Notes: a model not told the origin generated them from the letters alone. A stretch of 64,000 bases of DNA from Acidimicrobiales bacterium (GCA_035533095.1 DATLUM010000056.1:33500-97499); one strand, 5' to 3'. Positions 33,352 to 42,430 are shown, counted from the first letter of the stretch. Made by a program: numbers and translations.

Positions 33352-33861
33352 TCAGGCCAGCGCAGGAAAAGACACGCCGACTCCGCCTCGAGTCGAACCG
33401 CCATAGGTGGCCTTCTCGGCTGCCAGGTCCAGAGGCTTGGTGATCGCATCGATCTCAACCGGAAGGCGATCGGCCGGCACGAGCCAGCAGACCTCGAACT
33501 CGAGACCGTCGGGGTCCTTGGCGTATAGAGCCTTGGTGGTGCCGTGGTCCGAGGCGCCCACGAGCGCTCCCGCCTGTCGCAGCACTCCCGCGATCCTCTC
33601 GAGCTCGTCGAGCGTATCGACCTCCCACGCGAGGTGGTAGAGGCCGACCGTGCGGCGACCGGCTTCGGAAGGCCCGGCATCGGCGCCGATCTGGAAGATC
33701 CCGAGATCGTGGTCGTTGTTGCTCGCTGGAGCCTGAAGGAAGGCCGCCTGACCGGGAATCTCGAACTTGACCCTGAAGCCGAGGAGGTTCCTGTAGAACT
33801 CGACGGTGCGGGCCACATCACGCACGTACAACACGGCGTGGTTCATTCGGGTCACTGGCAT
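33352..33861 (-). CDS. VOC family (glyoxalase/extradiol dioxygenase-like) protein
   Basis: A 169-residue vicinal-oxygen-chelate protein with two paired beta-alpha-beta modules. Likely metal ligands are His8 (NHAVLYV), the His in LYHLAWEV and the Glu in LEFEVCW. DVARTVEFYRNLLGFRVKFE and YAKDPDGLEFEV are standard. The size fits small glyoxalase, fosfomycin-resistance or isomerase types rather than full-length two-domain HsaC, so it is not the missing steroid dioxygenase. It lies 31 bp upstream of the carboxyltransferase on the same strand. Confidence 0.85.
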   Translation of the reverse strand: MPVTRMNHAVLYVRDVARTVEFYRNLLGFRVKFEIPGQAAFLQAPASNNDHDLGIFQIGADAGPSEAGRRTVGLYHLAWEVDTLDELERIAGVLRQAGALVGASDHGTTKALYAKDPDGLEFEVCWLVPADRLPVEIDAITKPLDLAAEKATYGGSTRGGVGVSFPALA

Positions 33862-33910
33862 GGCGAACAGGCTAGGGCAGGTTCCTCGGATACGGTTCTG
33901 CGAGCATGCT

Positions 33911-33954
33911 TAAAGAGTTTCGCGCCATTAGCTCAGGCGATTCTGCGAACCTCG
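33911..33954. repeat. Dispersed palindrome, long copy 4
   Basis: GAGTTTCGC pairs with GCGAACCTC (one mismatch) around a GC-rich inner segment. Its reverse complement is nearly identical to the element at 49168: CGAG(G/A)TTCGCAGAAT followed by (C/T)GCCTGAGC. It lies between divergently oriented genes, so here it cannot be a simple terminator. Confidence 0.7.
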
Positions 33955-34904
33955 TGAAGGCGGTTCTCCTGGCGGTGGCGCTGTTGTGCGCCGGCAGTTG
34001 CAGCTCGTCGCACCAGCGCAGCTTCCCGCCCACCACAGCGCGGGCGTCGCGGGCCGACCCCACCTCGACTTCGACTCCGTCCACCACCCCGCCTACGACG
34101 GCAGCACCCGGCCCTCCGTACGCCGTCGGATCGGTGACGCTCCCTCTCGTCGACACGAGCCGCCCCACCGTCAGCCACGGCCACCAGATCAGCAGCTCCC
34201 GATCGCTGACGACCATCGTGTGGTTCCCCGACGTCGCGGGACGGCACCCGCTCGTCGTGTTCGCCCACGGCTACCAGGTCGGGCCGCCCCCGTATCTGAC
34301 GCTTCTCCAGGCCTGGGCGGCGCACGGGTACGTCGTGGCGGCGCCGGAGTTCCCCCTCACCGACGCTGCTGTCGCCGGCGGCGAGATCGACGAAAACGAC
34401 ATAAACAACCAGCCGGAGGACCTCCGCTTCGTCACTGACAGCCTCGTCGCCGCGGGGTCGCCGGTCGCCTCACGCATCGATCCGGCGGAGATCGCTCTGG
34501 CCGGCCACAGCGACGGAGCGGAGTCGGCGGTCGCCGCGAGCGTCGCTCCGGTACCTCCGGGCGAGCCGGCATTCCACGCACTGATCGCCATGTCGGTCCA
34601 GCAGTTGCCGGGTGTCTCTCACACGGACAACCCACCCATGCTGGTCACGCAAGGCGACGAGGACACGATCAACCCTCCCGCCTACGGATACCAGGTATAC
34701 GCGGAGGGGACCTCGCCGAAATACCTCCTCGTGCTCAAAGGCGGAGGTCACCTCCCGCCGGTCGAAGCGGGGAGCGCGTGGCTGCCCGGTATCGAGGCGG
34801 TCACCGAGGCGTTCCTCGACTGCTACGTCGAGCGCGACGCTCCCGCCGGCGCGATCGGAAGCAGCGTGTCGGGGTCGTCTTTGTTCAGTTTCGACGCCGG
34901 TTGA
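33954..34904 (+). CDS. Secreted lipoprotein, alpha/beta hydrolase
   Basis: A 316-residue exported hydrolase. From GTG 33954 the N-terminus is MKAVLLAVALLCAGSCSSSH, a signal peptide with a lipobox-like AGSC. An ATG at 33906 would instead put the dispersed palindrome into the protein and displace the signal, so it is rejected. A Thr/Pro/Ser-rich linker follows. The catalytic domain has LVVFAHGYQVGPPPY (oxyanion), the nucleophile in LAGHSDGAESAV, TQGDEDTINPP for the acid and KGGGHLPPVE for the His. It resembles chlorophyllase/dienelactone-hydrolase and polyester-hydrolase-like enzymes. The likely substrate is an ester at the cell surface. Confidence 0.85.
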   Translation: MKAVLLAVALLCAGSCSSSHQRSFPPTTARASRADPTSTSTPSTTPPTTAAPGPPYAVGSVTLPLVDTSRPTVSHGHQISSSRSLTTIVWFPDVAGRHPLVVFAHGYQVGPPPYLTLLQAWAAHGYVVAAPEFPLTDAAVAGGEIDENDINNQPEDLRFVTDSLVAAGSPVASRIDPAEIALAGHSDGAESAVAASVAPVPPGEPAFHALIAMSVQQLPGVSHTDNPPMLVTQGDEDTINPPAYGYQVYAEGTSPKYLLVLKGGGHLPPVEAGSAWLPGIEAVTEAFLDCYVERDAPAGAIGSSVSGSSLFSFDAG

Positions 34905-34926
34905 AGAGGTTCGCAGAGCCTCTTTA
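34902..34926. terminator. Palindrome carrying both stop codons (short repeat copy 5)
   Basis: TGAAGAGG and CCTCTTTA form an 8-bp stem (one G-T pair) around TTCGCAGAG. The left TGA is the plus-strand hydrolase stop. The right TTA is the minus-strand TAA stop of the phosphotransferase. It is the same arrangement as at 7832-7856. Confidence 0.65.
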
Positions 34927-35715
34927 GGCGAACGCCGCGGCGAATTCGGGTTCGTGCTCCGCCCACCAGCGCCGGCGGCGGTCGAACCGCTCCATCCCGC
35001 CGATCTCGTCCCACATGCGGATGAAGTTGGCGTCTCCGGCCTCCACGCGCCTACGGAGGAACTCCCCGCCGCGGTCGATCGTCGATGACAGAACGTCAAG
35101 CAGTCCGCGCCTGTCGTCGAGTCCGTAGGCATCAGCGACGATGCGGAGCCGAGCGGCGCGGTCAGCGTCCGCCCAACCCAGTCGCGAGGCGCTGAGCGGG
35201 TCGTCGACGGGCACGCACATGCGCGCGAACTGCGCGAGGTCGTAGACGGGGCGGCCGGGTGCGGCGAAGTCGAAGTCGAGCAGCGCCATAGCTCGCCCGT
35301 CGCGGAAGACAACGTTCTCGAGGCAGACGTCGTTGTGGCAGACGACCACACGACCTGCGCCATGCGGCGCAGGGTCGGCCATCTCGGTGCTCCACTCCCC
35401 TCTCGGCACGATCGACGCGGACGCGTCGTGGAACCATCGCATCAATTCGGCCACCGACGCGAGGGCGTCGTCGGTCTGCGTCCACCCTGGATAGGGCGCC
35501 AAAGGAACGTCCCCCGGGATGAACTCGATCCTCTCCCTGCCGTCCGGATCGACTCCCACCGGGAGCGGTGCGCCCCGGAAGCCGGCCGCTCGCAAATCGG
35601 CCAGGAAGCGATGGATGGAAGACGTGTGCGGATTGGATGGCCGCATGACGTGGTCGCCGGCGCGGGTGACCGCGCCGGCGTTCGCGACGCCGCCCTCGAG
35701 AGTCTCCTCGACCAT
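34924..35715 (-). CDS. APH-type phosphotransferase
   Basis: A 263-residue protein of the aminoglycoside-phosphotransferase/homoserine-kinase-like family. The catalytic loop is VVCHNDVCLENVVF and the metal-binding segment is MALLDFDFAAPGRPVYDLAQF. The His-Asn-Asp loop (HND rather than HGD) is common in this branch. It begins 2 bp after the sulfatase stop on the same strand, so the two are almost surely co-transcribed. It has no link with acyl-CoA dehydrogenase genes here, unlike the kinase at 26937. The substrate is unknown; a sugar, choline or small alcohol released by the sulfatase is one possibility. Confidence 0.82.
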   Translation of the reverse strand: MVEETLEGGVANAGAVTRAGDHVMRPSNPHTSSIHRFLADLRAAGFRGAPLPVGVDPDGRERIEFIPGDVPLAPYPGWTQTDDALASVAELMRWFHDASASIVPRGEWSTEMADPAPHGAGRVVVCHNDVCLENVVFRDGRAMALLDFDFAAPGRPVYDLAQFARMCVPVDDPLSASRLGWADADRAARLRIVADAYGLDDRRGLLDVLSSTIDRGGEFLRRRVEAGDANFIRMWDEIGGMERFDRRRRWWAEHEPEFAAAFA

Positions 35716-35717
35716 CG

Positions 35718-38036
35718 CTATTGCTCCGACATAATCGCCTCGAATTCCGCCTCGGGGTCTCGCCGCGCCTCCCCGTCGACGGAGATCTCGACGTGATGCA
35801 ATTGCCCGGCATAGGGGAAGGGTGCGTCGTAGCCCTCACCGACCGCAGGACCCTGCTCCCAACCGCACGTGAGACCGCCTCCGGTGATGTTGTACCTGGA
35901 GAACGCCGTCTTGGCGATCGTGCCCTCCGCCACGACGGATCCGTCGACGACAAGCCGGCACCTCCCCGCCTGATGAAAGCTGCCGGAGCCCGGCTCGCCT
36001 GCTTTCAGGGGCTCATACGAAAGGCCGACCTCATGCTCTCCCTCTTGCAGTGCTGCCGTTGCTTCGACCACGTGCCGCTCCGCTCCGAGGAAGTTGTTGA
36101 CGTATCGCAGGCGTCCGCCCAGCACGTGCAGGCTCCACCCACCCAGAACGGTTCCCATGGCCACGATCACACCGTCAGCGCCACCGGCGGGCACGGCCAA
36201 TCGTGCCTTGATCGCATGCGACCGGTTCCGGACGCTCACCACTTGCACCTCGGGGACGATCGAGCCGCCCGGCCAGAACACCTGGCGCGAACGTTCGGGG
36301 GGCTGGTGGCGCGGGTCCACGAGGGCATCCAGGAGACGGTTGTCGAGCGGCAGGACCTTGTACTTCTCTGCTTCCTCCCACCACAGCTTCACCATCTGTT
36401 CGAGCCGCTCGGGTTCCGAATCGGCCAGGTCGGTCACCTCGGCCGGATCCGTCTCGACGTGGTAGAGCTCCCACGTGTCGTCGTCGAAGGACGCGTCGGG
36501 ATCACGGCCGTCTCCGTAGAGGTCGACGAACGGGTGGAACGTGACGGCCTTCCATCCCTCGTGGTAAATCGCGCGGCTGCCGAGCATCTCGAAGTACTGC
36601 GTGGAGTGCACCTCGTCCGCCGCCGGGTCGATCAACGCTGGCACGAGGCTCACGCCTTCGATCGGCGACTGGTCGACACCGCCGATGACACGCGGCCCCT
36701 CGAGCCCGATCAGATCGAGCACCGTCGGGACCAAGTCGATGGCGTGTGCGAAATGGCGCCGGACACCTCCCCCGCCGGGTATCCGCCCCGGCCACGAGAA
36801 CAAGCAGGGGTCGGCGACCCCACCTTGGTGCACCTCCCGCTTCCAGCGGCGAAAGGGGGTGTTGCCGGCCATGGTCCAACCCCAGGGGTAGTTGTTGTGG
36901 GCGCTCGGTCCGCCGAGCTCACCGATCCTGTCGCGAAGCTCCTCCGGGCCGGCGGGGGCGGCGTTCCAGGTGCGGACGTCGTTGATCGACCCGAGAACCC
37001 CGCCTTCCGCGCTCGCACCGTTGTCGGAGACCAGCACGACGATGGTCCGCTCCCATTCCCCCATCGAGCGGATGAAGTCGAACACGCGCCCTATCTGCGC
37101 GTCGGCGTGAGAGAGGAAGCCGGCGAAGCACTCCATGAAGCGCGCGGCGACCCTTCGGTCCTCGGCCGCGAGGGCGTCCCACGCCGGCACCCACGGCGGT
37201 CTTTGCGACATGCGCGTGCCAGGAGGAAAAAGCCCGAGCTCGACCTGCCGCTCGAAAGCCTTGGCCCGCCACTCGTCCCAGCCACCGTCGAACCGCCCGG
37301 AGTACCGATCGATCCATTCGGGAGGTGCATGGTGGGGCGAGTGGCACGCCCCGGTCGCAAGGTAGAGGAAGAACGGAGAGTCGGGTGCCGCCGAGCGCAC
37401 CTCGCCGACATAACGGATGGCGCGATCGGCGAGGTCTGTGCTCAGGTGGTAGCCGTCGAGGGGGCTCTGGGGCGGCACGACGGAGTGGTTGTCCTGGAAC
37501 AGCGCCGGCACGTACTGGTGCGTCTCCCCGCCGTGAAACCCGTACCACCGCTGGAATCCCCGGCCACAGGGCCAGGTGTCGCGGGGGGCGGCCTGATGCG
37601 TCTCGCTGTCCGGTGTGAGATGCCATTTCCCGACGGCTACGGGGACGTACCCCGCCGTCGCGAGTATCTCCGAAAGCAGGCCGTTTGACCGCGGGATCCT
37701 GCCCCAGTAGCCGGGGAAACCTGTAGCCAGCTCCGCGATCCGGCCCATCCCGCTCGAATGATGGTTGCGTCCTGTGAGCAGGCAGGCGCGCGTCGGCGAG
37801 CACAGCGCTGTGGTGTGGAAGTTCGCCAGCTGCACACCCTCTGCTGCCAGCGAGTCGATCACCGGCGTGTCGATGTCGGAGCCGTAACACCCGAGCTGCG
37901 CGTAACCAACGTCGTCGAGCACGATCATCACAACGTTCGGCGCGCCCATCGGAGCGACGGACTGCTGCGGCCACCAGGGCGTCGACTCCCGCCACGTCCG
38001 GCCGATCACGCCTTCGAATACAGGTTCGCTGGTCAT
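35718..38036 (-). CDS. Arylsulfatase (AtsA/AtsD family)
   Basis: A 772-residue type I sulfatase. Calcium-binding VMIVLDDVGYAQLGC leads to the formylglycine motif CSPTRACLLTGR, in which Cys79 would be converted by a formylglycine-generating enzyme. Later metal and substrate residues are in AVGKWHL, ACHSPHHAPPEW and VLVSDNGASAEGG. A C-terminal domain of about 200 residues (after VFWPGGSIVPE) is strand-rich and characteristic of the long mycobacterial AtsD-like enzymes. No signal peptide is seen, suggesting cytoplasmic action. It hydrolyses sulfate esters, freeing sulfate and an alcohol or sterol. No FGE gene is in the window. Confidence 0.93.
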   Translation of the reverse strand: MTSEPVFEGVIGRTWRESTPWWPQQSVAPMGAPNVVMIVLDDVGYAQLGCYGSDIDTPVIDSLAAEGVQLANFHTTALCSPTRACLLTGRNHHSSGMGRIAELATGFPGYWGRIPRSNGLLSEILATAGYVPVAVGKWHLTPDSETHQAAPRDTWPCGRGFQRWYGFHGGETHQYVPALFQDNHSVVPPQSPLDGYHLSTDLADRAIRYVGEVRSAAPDSPFFLYLATGACHSPHHAPPEWIDRYSGRFDGGWDEWRAKAFERQVELGLFPPGTRMSQRPPWVPAWDALAAEDRRVAARFMECFAGFLSHADAQIGRVFDFIRSMGEWERTIVVLVSDNGASAEGGVLGSINDVRTWNAAPAGPEELRDRIGELGGPSAHNNYPWGWTMAGNTPFRRWKREVHQGGVADPCLFSWPGRIPGGGGVRRHFAHAIDLVPTVLDLIGLEGPRVIGGVDQSPIEGVSLVPALIDPAADEVHSTQYFEMLGSRAIYHEGWKAVTFHPFVDLYGDGRDPDASFDDDTWELYHVETDPAEVTDLADSEPERLEQMVKLWWEEAEKYKVLPLDNRLLDALVDPRHQPPERSRQVFWPGGSIVPEVQVVSVRNRSHAIKARLAVPAGGADGVIVAMGTVLGGWSLHVLGGRLRYVNNFLGAERHVVEATAALQEGEHEVGLSYEPLKAGEPGSGSFHQAGRCRLVVDGSVVAEGTIAKTAFSRYNITGGGLTCGWEQGPAVGEGYDAPFPYAGQLHHVEISVDGEARRDPEAEFEAIMSEQ

Positions 38037-38048
38037 GGCTGCCGGCCG

Positions 38049-40418
38049 TCAGGACATCGGGCTGGCCGGGGTCTCCGGCACTGCCAGGAGTTCGTAATCG
38101 GGGTTGATGATTGCAGGCATCCCCCGGCGTTCGCCGATCGTTCCCTCGACCACCAGCTCGGTGCCGGTCCGGATGCCCGGGACATCGCGTCGGCCGAGAA
38201 ACACCACGAGCAGCTCTCCACCGCTGCCGTCCGCCAGCGTGCACTCCAGGGTCGGCACCCCGGACCACGGCTGGATCCGCACCGCCTTGACCCGGCCGGC
38301 AACCCGTGCGGGCTGGCGGTGACGGACGCTTGTGATCGGCAGGGCGCCGGGCACCTCCAATGCGGGTCGCAGCGTCGTGGCTTCAGTTGCCTGCGACATG
38401 CCGGCGTCCAGCCGCAGATCCTTTGAGGTGATCGCCCGCCTGCTCTCCGCCAACTCCGAGACGTTGAACGGGACCAGCGTCGCGTTGACGTGCGGGATCC
38501 TGCCCAGGGCCTCTACGAGCCGATCGGCGTTCTTGCCGTGCAGCAGGAACGCCAGGCTGCGGCGGTAGCTGCGCGTCGGTATGAGCACAGTGACCTCAGT
38601 CTGGCCGTCTGCCGCCGCCTGCGCCGCGAGCTCGGTCGCGGCCCGGCCGAGCCGCCTGTCGGCCACCTCTACGACGTCCAGCGGGAGGCTCGACAGTCCC
38701 AGGTCCCGCCAGCGCCTCATGACCGCTTGCGCCCTGGTGTCGTCGACGTTGAAATGCACGGCGTAGAGCTCGTCCGGCGTGAGGCTTCTCGCGTACTGGA
38801 TAGCGCGCGCCGTAGCCAGGTCGATCCTGTCGACGAGGACGATGACCTTGTGGCGGCGCAGTACGGGCGCTTCGCACGCCTCGAGCGCCGCGCCCTCGCC
38901 TAGGACGGCGTCCTCGACGCGGTACTGCGCGTTGGTCTTCATGAGCCCGTAGATGAGTACCGGCATGACCACCACCACGACCCACGCGCCGCTGGTGAAC
39001 TCGGTGATGGCGAAGATCAGCACGACTGCGCTGCAAACCACGGCGGCGACGCCGCTGACCGCGACACTGCGCCGCCATCCATCTTCCCTGTGGGTGAAGT
39101 GGTGCTTGGTCATGCCTGCCCCAGCCATGGTGAAGCCCGTGAACACGCCGATGGCGTACATCGGGATGAGCGACGCGACGCGGGCGCGTGTGGCGAAGAG
39201 CAGGGCGATGGAGGCCACCGCCAAGACAATGATGCCGTTGGAGAACACCAGCCTGTGACCCCTGACCGTCAACGGCCGGGGGAGGAACGAGTCCTCTGCG
39301 ACGAAGCTGACGAGGAACGGAAAGCCGGTGAAGCTCGTGTTCGCCGCGAGGATGAGGATCAGCGCGGTTGCCGTTTGGAGCGACGCGTACATAACAGATC
39401 CGAGCGCGCCGCCGCCGTATACGAGTCGACCGATCTCCGACACGACCGTCGGGGTGCCGGAATCGAACGGCCTGACGTGCGCGAGCGCGGCAAGCGCCGA
39501 GACGCCAAGGAACATCGATCCGAGGATCGAGCTCATCACGACCAACGTGGTCCGCGCATTCCTCGGTTGGGGGTCGCGAAAGACGCTCACGCCGTTGGAA
39601 ATCGCCTCGGTGCCGGTCATGGCCGAGCCGCCGTTCGCGAACGCCTTCGCCGCGTAGAAGAGCGACACCCCGAGGAGTAGGCCGCCACCTTCGTGGCCGA
39701 GGGTCATCTGCCCGGCCTTGACGGTTGTGTGGCCGAGGCCTCCGGTGGCTGCCTTGGCCAACCCGGCGAGGATCAGCACTGCCATGTTGGCGACAAAGAA
39801 ATAGGTCGGTACGGCGAACACCCGGCCCGCCTCGCGTAGCCCTCTCAGGTTGCCGTAGGCGATCAGCACGACGAACGCGACCGACAGCGGAACGGTGACG
39901 CTGCCGAGGCTGGGTATCGCGGAGACGATCGCGTCGGTGCCGGCCGCCACCGAGACGGCAACGGTGATGGTGTAGCTGATCAACAGCGCCGCGCCGGCGA
40001 TCTGCGCGACGTTCGGACCGAAGTTGTCGCGGCTGACTACGTAGGACCCGCCGGCCTTGGGATACGACTTGACAACGTCGCGGTAGCAGATGGTCACCAC
40101 CGCGAGGACTCCGAGGATGAGGAGCGTGATCGGTGTCACGAGCCCGAACGCGGCCAGCCCTCCGACAGGGATGAGGATGCGGAGGATCTCCTCGGTGGCG
40201 TACGCGGAGGAGGACATGACATCCGACGAGAGCACGGCCAGCGCCGTTGGCTTGCCCAGGCGCTGATCCTTCAGCCGGTCGCTGATCAGCGGCGGTCCGA
40301 GCAGGAGTCGCTTGAGCCGGTACGCACGCGACTCCTCAGGGATCCGGATGTTGGGGCCCCCGACCCGCCGGCTCCCGTTCGGTAGCGGGCGGCCCTCGAT
40401 CCCGTCGGATGCTGTCAT
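38049..40418 (-). CDS. KimA-like APC-family potassium transporter with C-terminal OB-fold
   Basis: A 789-residue APC-superfamily carrier. Its membrane part closely follows Bacillus KimA: KPTALAVLSSDVMSSSAYATEEI, YPKAGGSYVVSRDNFG, VSVAAGTDAI, NLRGLREAG, AMTGTEAISNGV, RNARTTL, FTGFPFLVSF, VRGHRLVFSNGII and LIPMYAIGVFTGF. KimA is a proton-coupled K+ importer regulated by c-di-AMP. The next domain (VIVLVDRIDLATARAIQYAR and VTVLIPTRSYRRSL) matches the KimA USP-like tail. Beyond it, about residues 695-789, is an added OB-fold (RVAGRVKAVRIQPWSGVPTL, ELVVEGTIGERRGMPAI). In mycobacteria I recall a separate OB-fold gene beside such a permease. ATG 40418 is used; GTG 40436 is possible. Confidence 0.85.
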   Translation of the reverse strand: MTASDGIEGRPLPNGSRRVGGPNIRIPEESRAYRLKRLLLGPPLISDRLKDQRLGKPTALAVLSSDVMSSSAYATEEILRILIPVGGLAAFGLVTPITLLILGVLAVVTICYRDVVKSYPKAGGSYVVSRDNFGPNVAQIAGAALLISYTITVAVSVAAGTDAIVSAIPSLGSVTVPLSVAFVVLIAYGNLRGLREAGRVFAVPTYFFVANMAVLILAGLAKAATGGLGHTTVKAGQMTLGHEGGGLLLGVSLFYAAKAFANGGSAMTGTEAISNGVSVFRDPQPRNARTTLVVMSSILGSMFLGVSALAALAHVRPFDSGTPTVVSEIGRLVYGGGALGSVMYASLQTATALILILAANTSFTGFPFLVSFVAEDSFLPRPLTVRGHRLVFSNGIIVLAVASIALLFATRARVASLIPMYAIGVFTGFTMAGAGMTKHHFTHREDGWRRSVAVSGVAAVVCSAVVLIFAITEFTSGAWVVVVVMPVLIYGLMKTNAQYRVEDAVLGEGAALEACEAPVLRRHKVIVLVDRIDLATARAIQYARSLTPDELYAVHFNVDDTRAQAVMRRWRDLGLSSLPLDVVEVADRRLGRAATELAAQAAADGQTEVTVLIPTRSYRRSLAFLLHGKNADRLVEALGRIPHVNATLVPFNVSELAESRRAITSKDLRLDAGMSQATEATTLRPALEVPGALPITSVRHRQPARVAGRVKAVRIQPWSGVPTLECTLADGSGGELLVVFLGRRDVPGIRTGTELVVEGTIGERRGMPAIINPDYELLAVPETPASPMS

Positions 40419-40677
40419 CTCGCCGCTGCTGCGCACCGTGGTGCCGACCCTCCGTAACAGTCTGGGACGAGGAACCCTACCTAGCTCAGGCGCCTGGGCG
40501 CTGCATACCGGATCTGCGTGGCTGCCAGAGCGGCCACACCGGTCAGGACGAAGCCGGCGGTCACCAAGCGAATGTGACCTTCGGCCCTGTCCATCCGGCC
40601 TCGTCAGGTGACAAAAAGTGAATCGAGACGCCTAAATCGCGAATCGGCAGCGCTTCACTAGCACGGGGAGGCTGAGG

Positions 40678-42420
40678 ATGACGACAGCTCCAATCACTAT
40701 CGGTGATGTCCACGGAGGCTGGAGACGACTCTGGCACAGGGAGTTGGAGGCGTATCCCGGCACCTGGCCGAGAATCGGAAACCTGGCCATCGTGGTGGTC
40801 ACCACCATCGTGCTCTACTACGAGGCATACGCGGGTGCTGGGGTCGGACCGCTGATCATCGGCGGCCTCCACATGTCCTTCACCTTCTACCTGTATATAT
40901 CCGTCGTCTCCGCTGCGTTCGGCGCCTTCACGTCGCTCATAGGCGGGCTTTCCGACCGGATCGGCCGGGCCAACATCATCGTGGCCGGTTCGGTCGTCGT
41001 CGCCCTGATCGTCCTCGTCGGCGTGCCAAACGTGACGACCAAGTGGTCGTACGCAGTGCTCCTCGTGGCGGTCGGATTCGTCGAGGGCATCATCCTCGTC
41101 GCCACACCCGCGCTGGTACGAGACTTCAGCCCACAGGTGGGGCGAGCGCAGGCGATGGGATTCTGGACGTTGGGGCCGGTAGCCGGCAGCCTGATCGTCG
41201 CCATCGTGGCCACCAACACCCTTCCGCACCTGCACACCTGGCAGAGCCAGTTCAGAATCGCCGGGTGGGTGGGCCTCGGCTTCTCGTTTATCGCCCTGCT
41301 GTTCTTGAGGGAGCTCTCCCCCGTGATCCGCGATCAACTCATGGTCACCGCCCGCGACAAGGTACTGGTCGAGGCGCGAGCCCGAGGAATGACCGACGAG
41401 GACATAGCGCAGGCTCTGTCCCACCCGTGGCGGCAGATGCTGAAGCCGGACCTCATCGGGTCGGCGTTCGCGGTCAGCACCTTCCTGCTCGTCTACTTCG
41501 CCGCCGTCGGCTTCTTCGTCATATATCTCACGACCACGTTCCAGAATTCCGACGGAACGTTCTTGACCACCGCCCAGGCCAACGGGATACAGCAGTGGAT
41601 GTGGGCGTTCAACTGCGGCGCGCTGGTGGTGGTCGGCTTCGTGTCCGACCGCCTGCGGGTCCGCAAGCCGTTCATGGCTGTCGGGGCGCTCGGGACGATC
41701 GCGACCATTGCGGTATGGATCTCGTGGGCCCATGCCCCGCACACCAGCTACTACGAGCTCGTGACCCTCGTCAGCCTCATGGCGGTGTTCCTCGGCATCG
41801 CGTACGGCCCGTGGATGGCGTCGTACACGGAGACGGTCGAGGACCACAACCCGGCGCTGCAGGCCACGGGACTGGCGGTGTGGGGCTGGATAATCCGGGC
41901 GGTGGTGGCAGTGTCCACCCTGATCGTGCCCATCGTCGTCACCTCCGTGACCACGATCGTGAACAACAGCCCCTACGCGGCGCAGGCACCCAGAGCGCTC
42001 GCCATCGAGAAGCAGTACGGGCCCGTCATCGCCGTCGCCCAGAAGAACTCCGCCCTGCTGTCCGAACTCTCCAAGTACCCGTCCAGCGCCATCCCTCCTG
42101 CGCTGCTCTCGCAAGCGATCAACCAGATCGGCCTCCAGAACCTACTGACCATCCAGAAGATCGCCCCTGACCTCCAGTTCCTGAGCCAGGTCGGACCCCA
42201 CCTGCAAGCGTTGCAGTCCTCGGTGGCCAAGTCGCCCAGCCAGTGGCAGCACTGGTGGTGGGTGGACCTCGGTGGCGCCGTCCTGTTCATCCCGTTCATA
42301 TTCGTGATGCGGGGCCGCTGGAGCCCGAAGAAGGCGAGGCAGGACGAGCAGGAGCATGAGCGCCTGGTGTCGGAGGAGATGGCGAAGATGGGTCTTCTCC
42401 CCGGCGCCGGGCCGGCATGA
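40678..42420 (+). CDS. MFS transporter with large extracytoplasmic insertion
   Basis: A 580-residue major facilitator carrier with GGGGAGG upstream. Motif A appears as GGLSDRIGRANII and again near FVSDRLRVRKP. The first eleven helices are conventional; GIAYGPWMASYTETVEDHNPALQATG is the helix-10 region of sugar/organic-acid symporters. Before the final helix there is an unusual hydrophilic stretch of about 110 residues (NNSPYAAQAPRALAIEKQYG to SSVAKSPSQWQHWW), which topology places outside. The C-terminus is charged and cytoplasmic. Substrate unknown. It converges with nrdJ with 10 bp between stops. Confidence 0.85.
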   Translation: MTTAPITIGDVHGGWRRLWHRELEAYPGTWPRIGNLAIVVVTTIVLYYEAYAGAGVGPLIIGGLHMSFTFYLYISVVSAAFGAFTSLIGGLSDRIGRANIIVAGSVVVALIVLVGVPNVTTKWSYAVLLVAVGFVEGIILVATPALVRDFSPQVGRAQAMGFWTLGPVAGSLIVAIVATNTLPHLHTWQSQFRIAGWVGLGFSFIALLFLRELSPVIRDQLMVTARDKVLVEARARGMTDEDIAQALSHPWRQMLKPDLIGSAFAVSTFLLVYFAAVGFFVIYLTTTFQNSDGTFLTTAQANGIQQWMWAFNCGALVVVGFVSDRLRVRKPFMAVGALGTIATIAVWISWAHAPHTSYYELVTLVSLMAVFLGIAYGPWMASYTETVEDHNPALQATGLAVWGWIIRAVVAVSTLIVPIVVTSVTTIVNNSPYAAQAPRALAIEKQYGPVIAVAQKNSALLSELSKYPSSAIPPALLSQAINQIGLQNLLTIQKIAPDLQFLSQVGPHLQALQSSVAKSPSQWQHWWWVDLGGAVLFIPFIFVMRGRWSPKKARQDEQEHERLVSEEMAKMGLLPGAGPA

Positions 42421-42430
42421 GGTGATGGCG

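Noticed and set aside
33321..33821. N-terminal extension of the carboxyltransferase
   Set aside because: The extra residues are Ser/Arg-rich, antisense-like and out of frame with the VOC gene they overlap. The biotin domain starts naturally at ATG 33320.
33352..33861. HsaC ring-cleaving dioxygenase
   Set aside because: VOC fold is right, but at 169 residues it is about half the size of HsaC and lies far from the hsa cluster.
33906..33953. ATG start for the secreted hydrolase inside the palindrome
   Set aside because: Starting at GTG 33954 gives a proper signal peptide and lipobox; the upstream part is the dispersed repeat.
35721..37688. 655-codon plus-strand open frame
   Set aside because: Antisense to the well-supported arylsulfatase; low-complexity translation without motifs.
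40437..40677. Possible c-di-AMP (ydaO) riboswitch ahead of the KimA-like gene
   Set aside because: Minus-strand GTAGGG and TCCC fragments recall part of the fold, but the conserved CCCGnCAGCUAAC segment and the GGGG-AACC region were not found.
40561..42114. 517-codon minus-strand open frame
   Set aside because: Antisense to the MFS transporter at 40678; no plausible start signal and charged, shadow-like composition.
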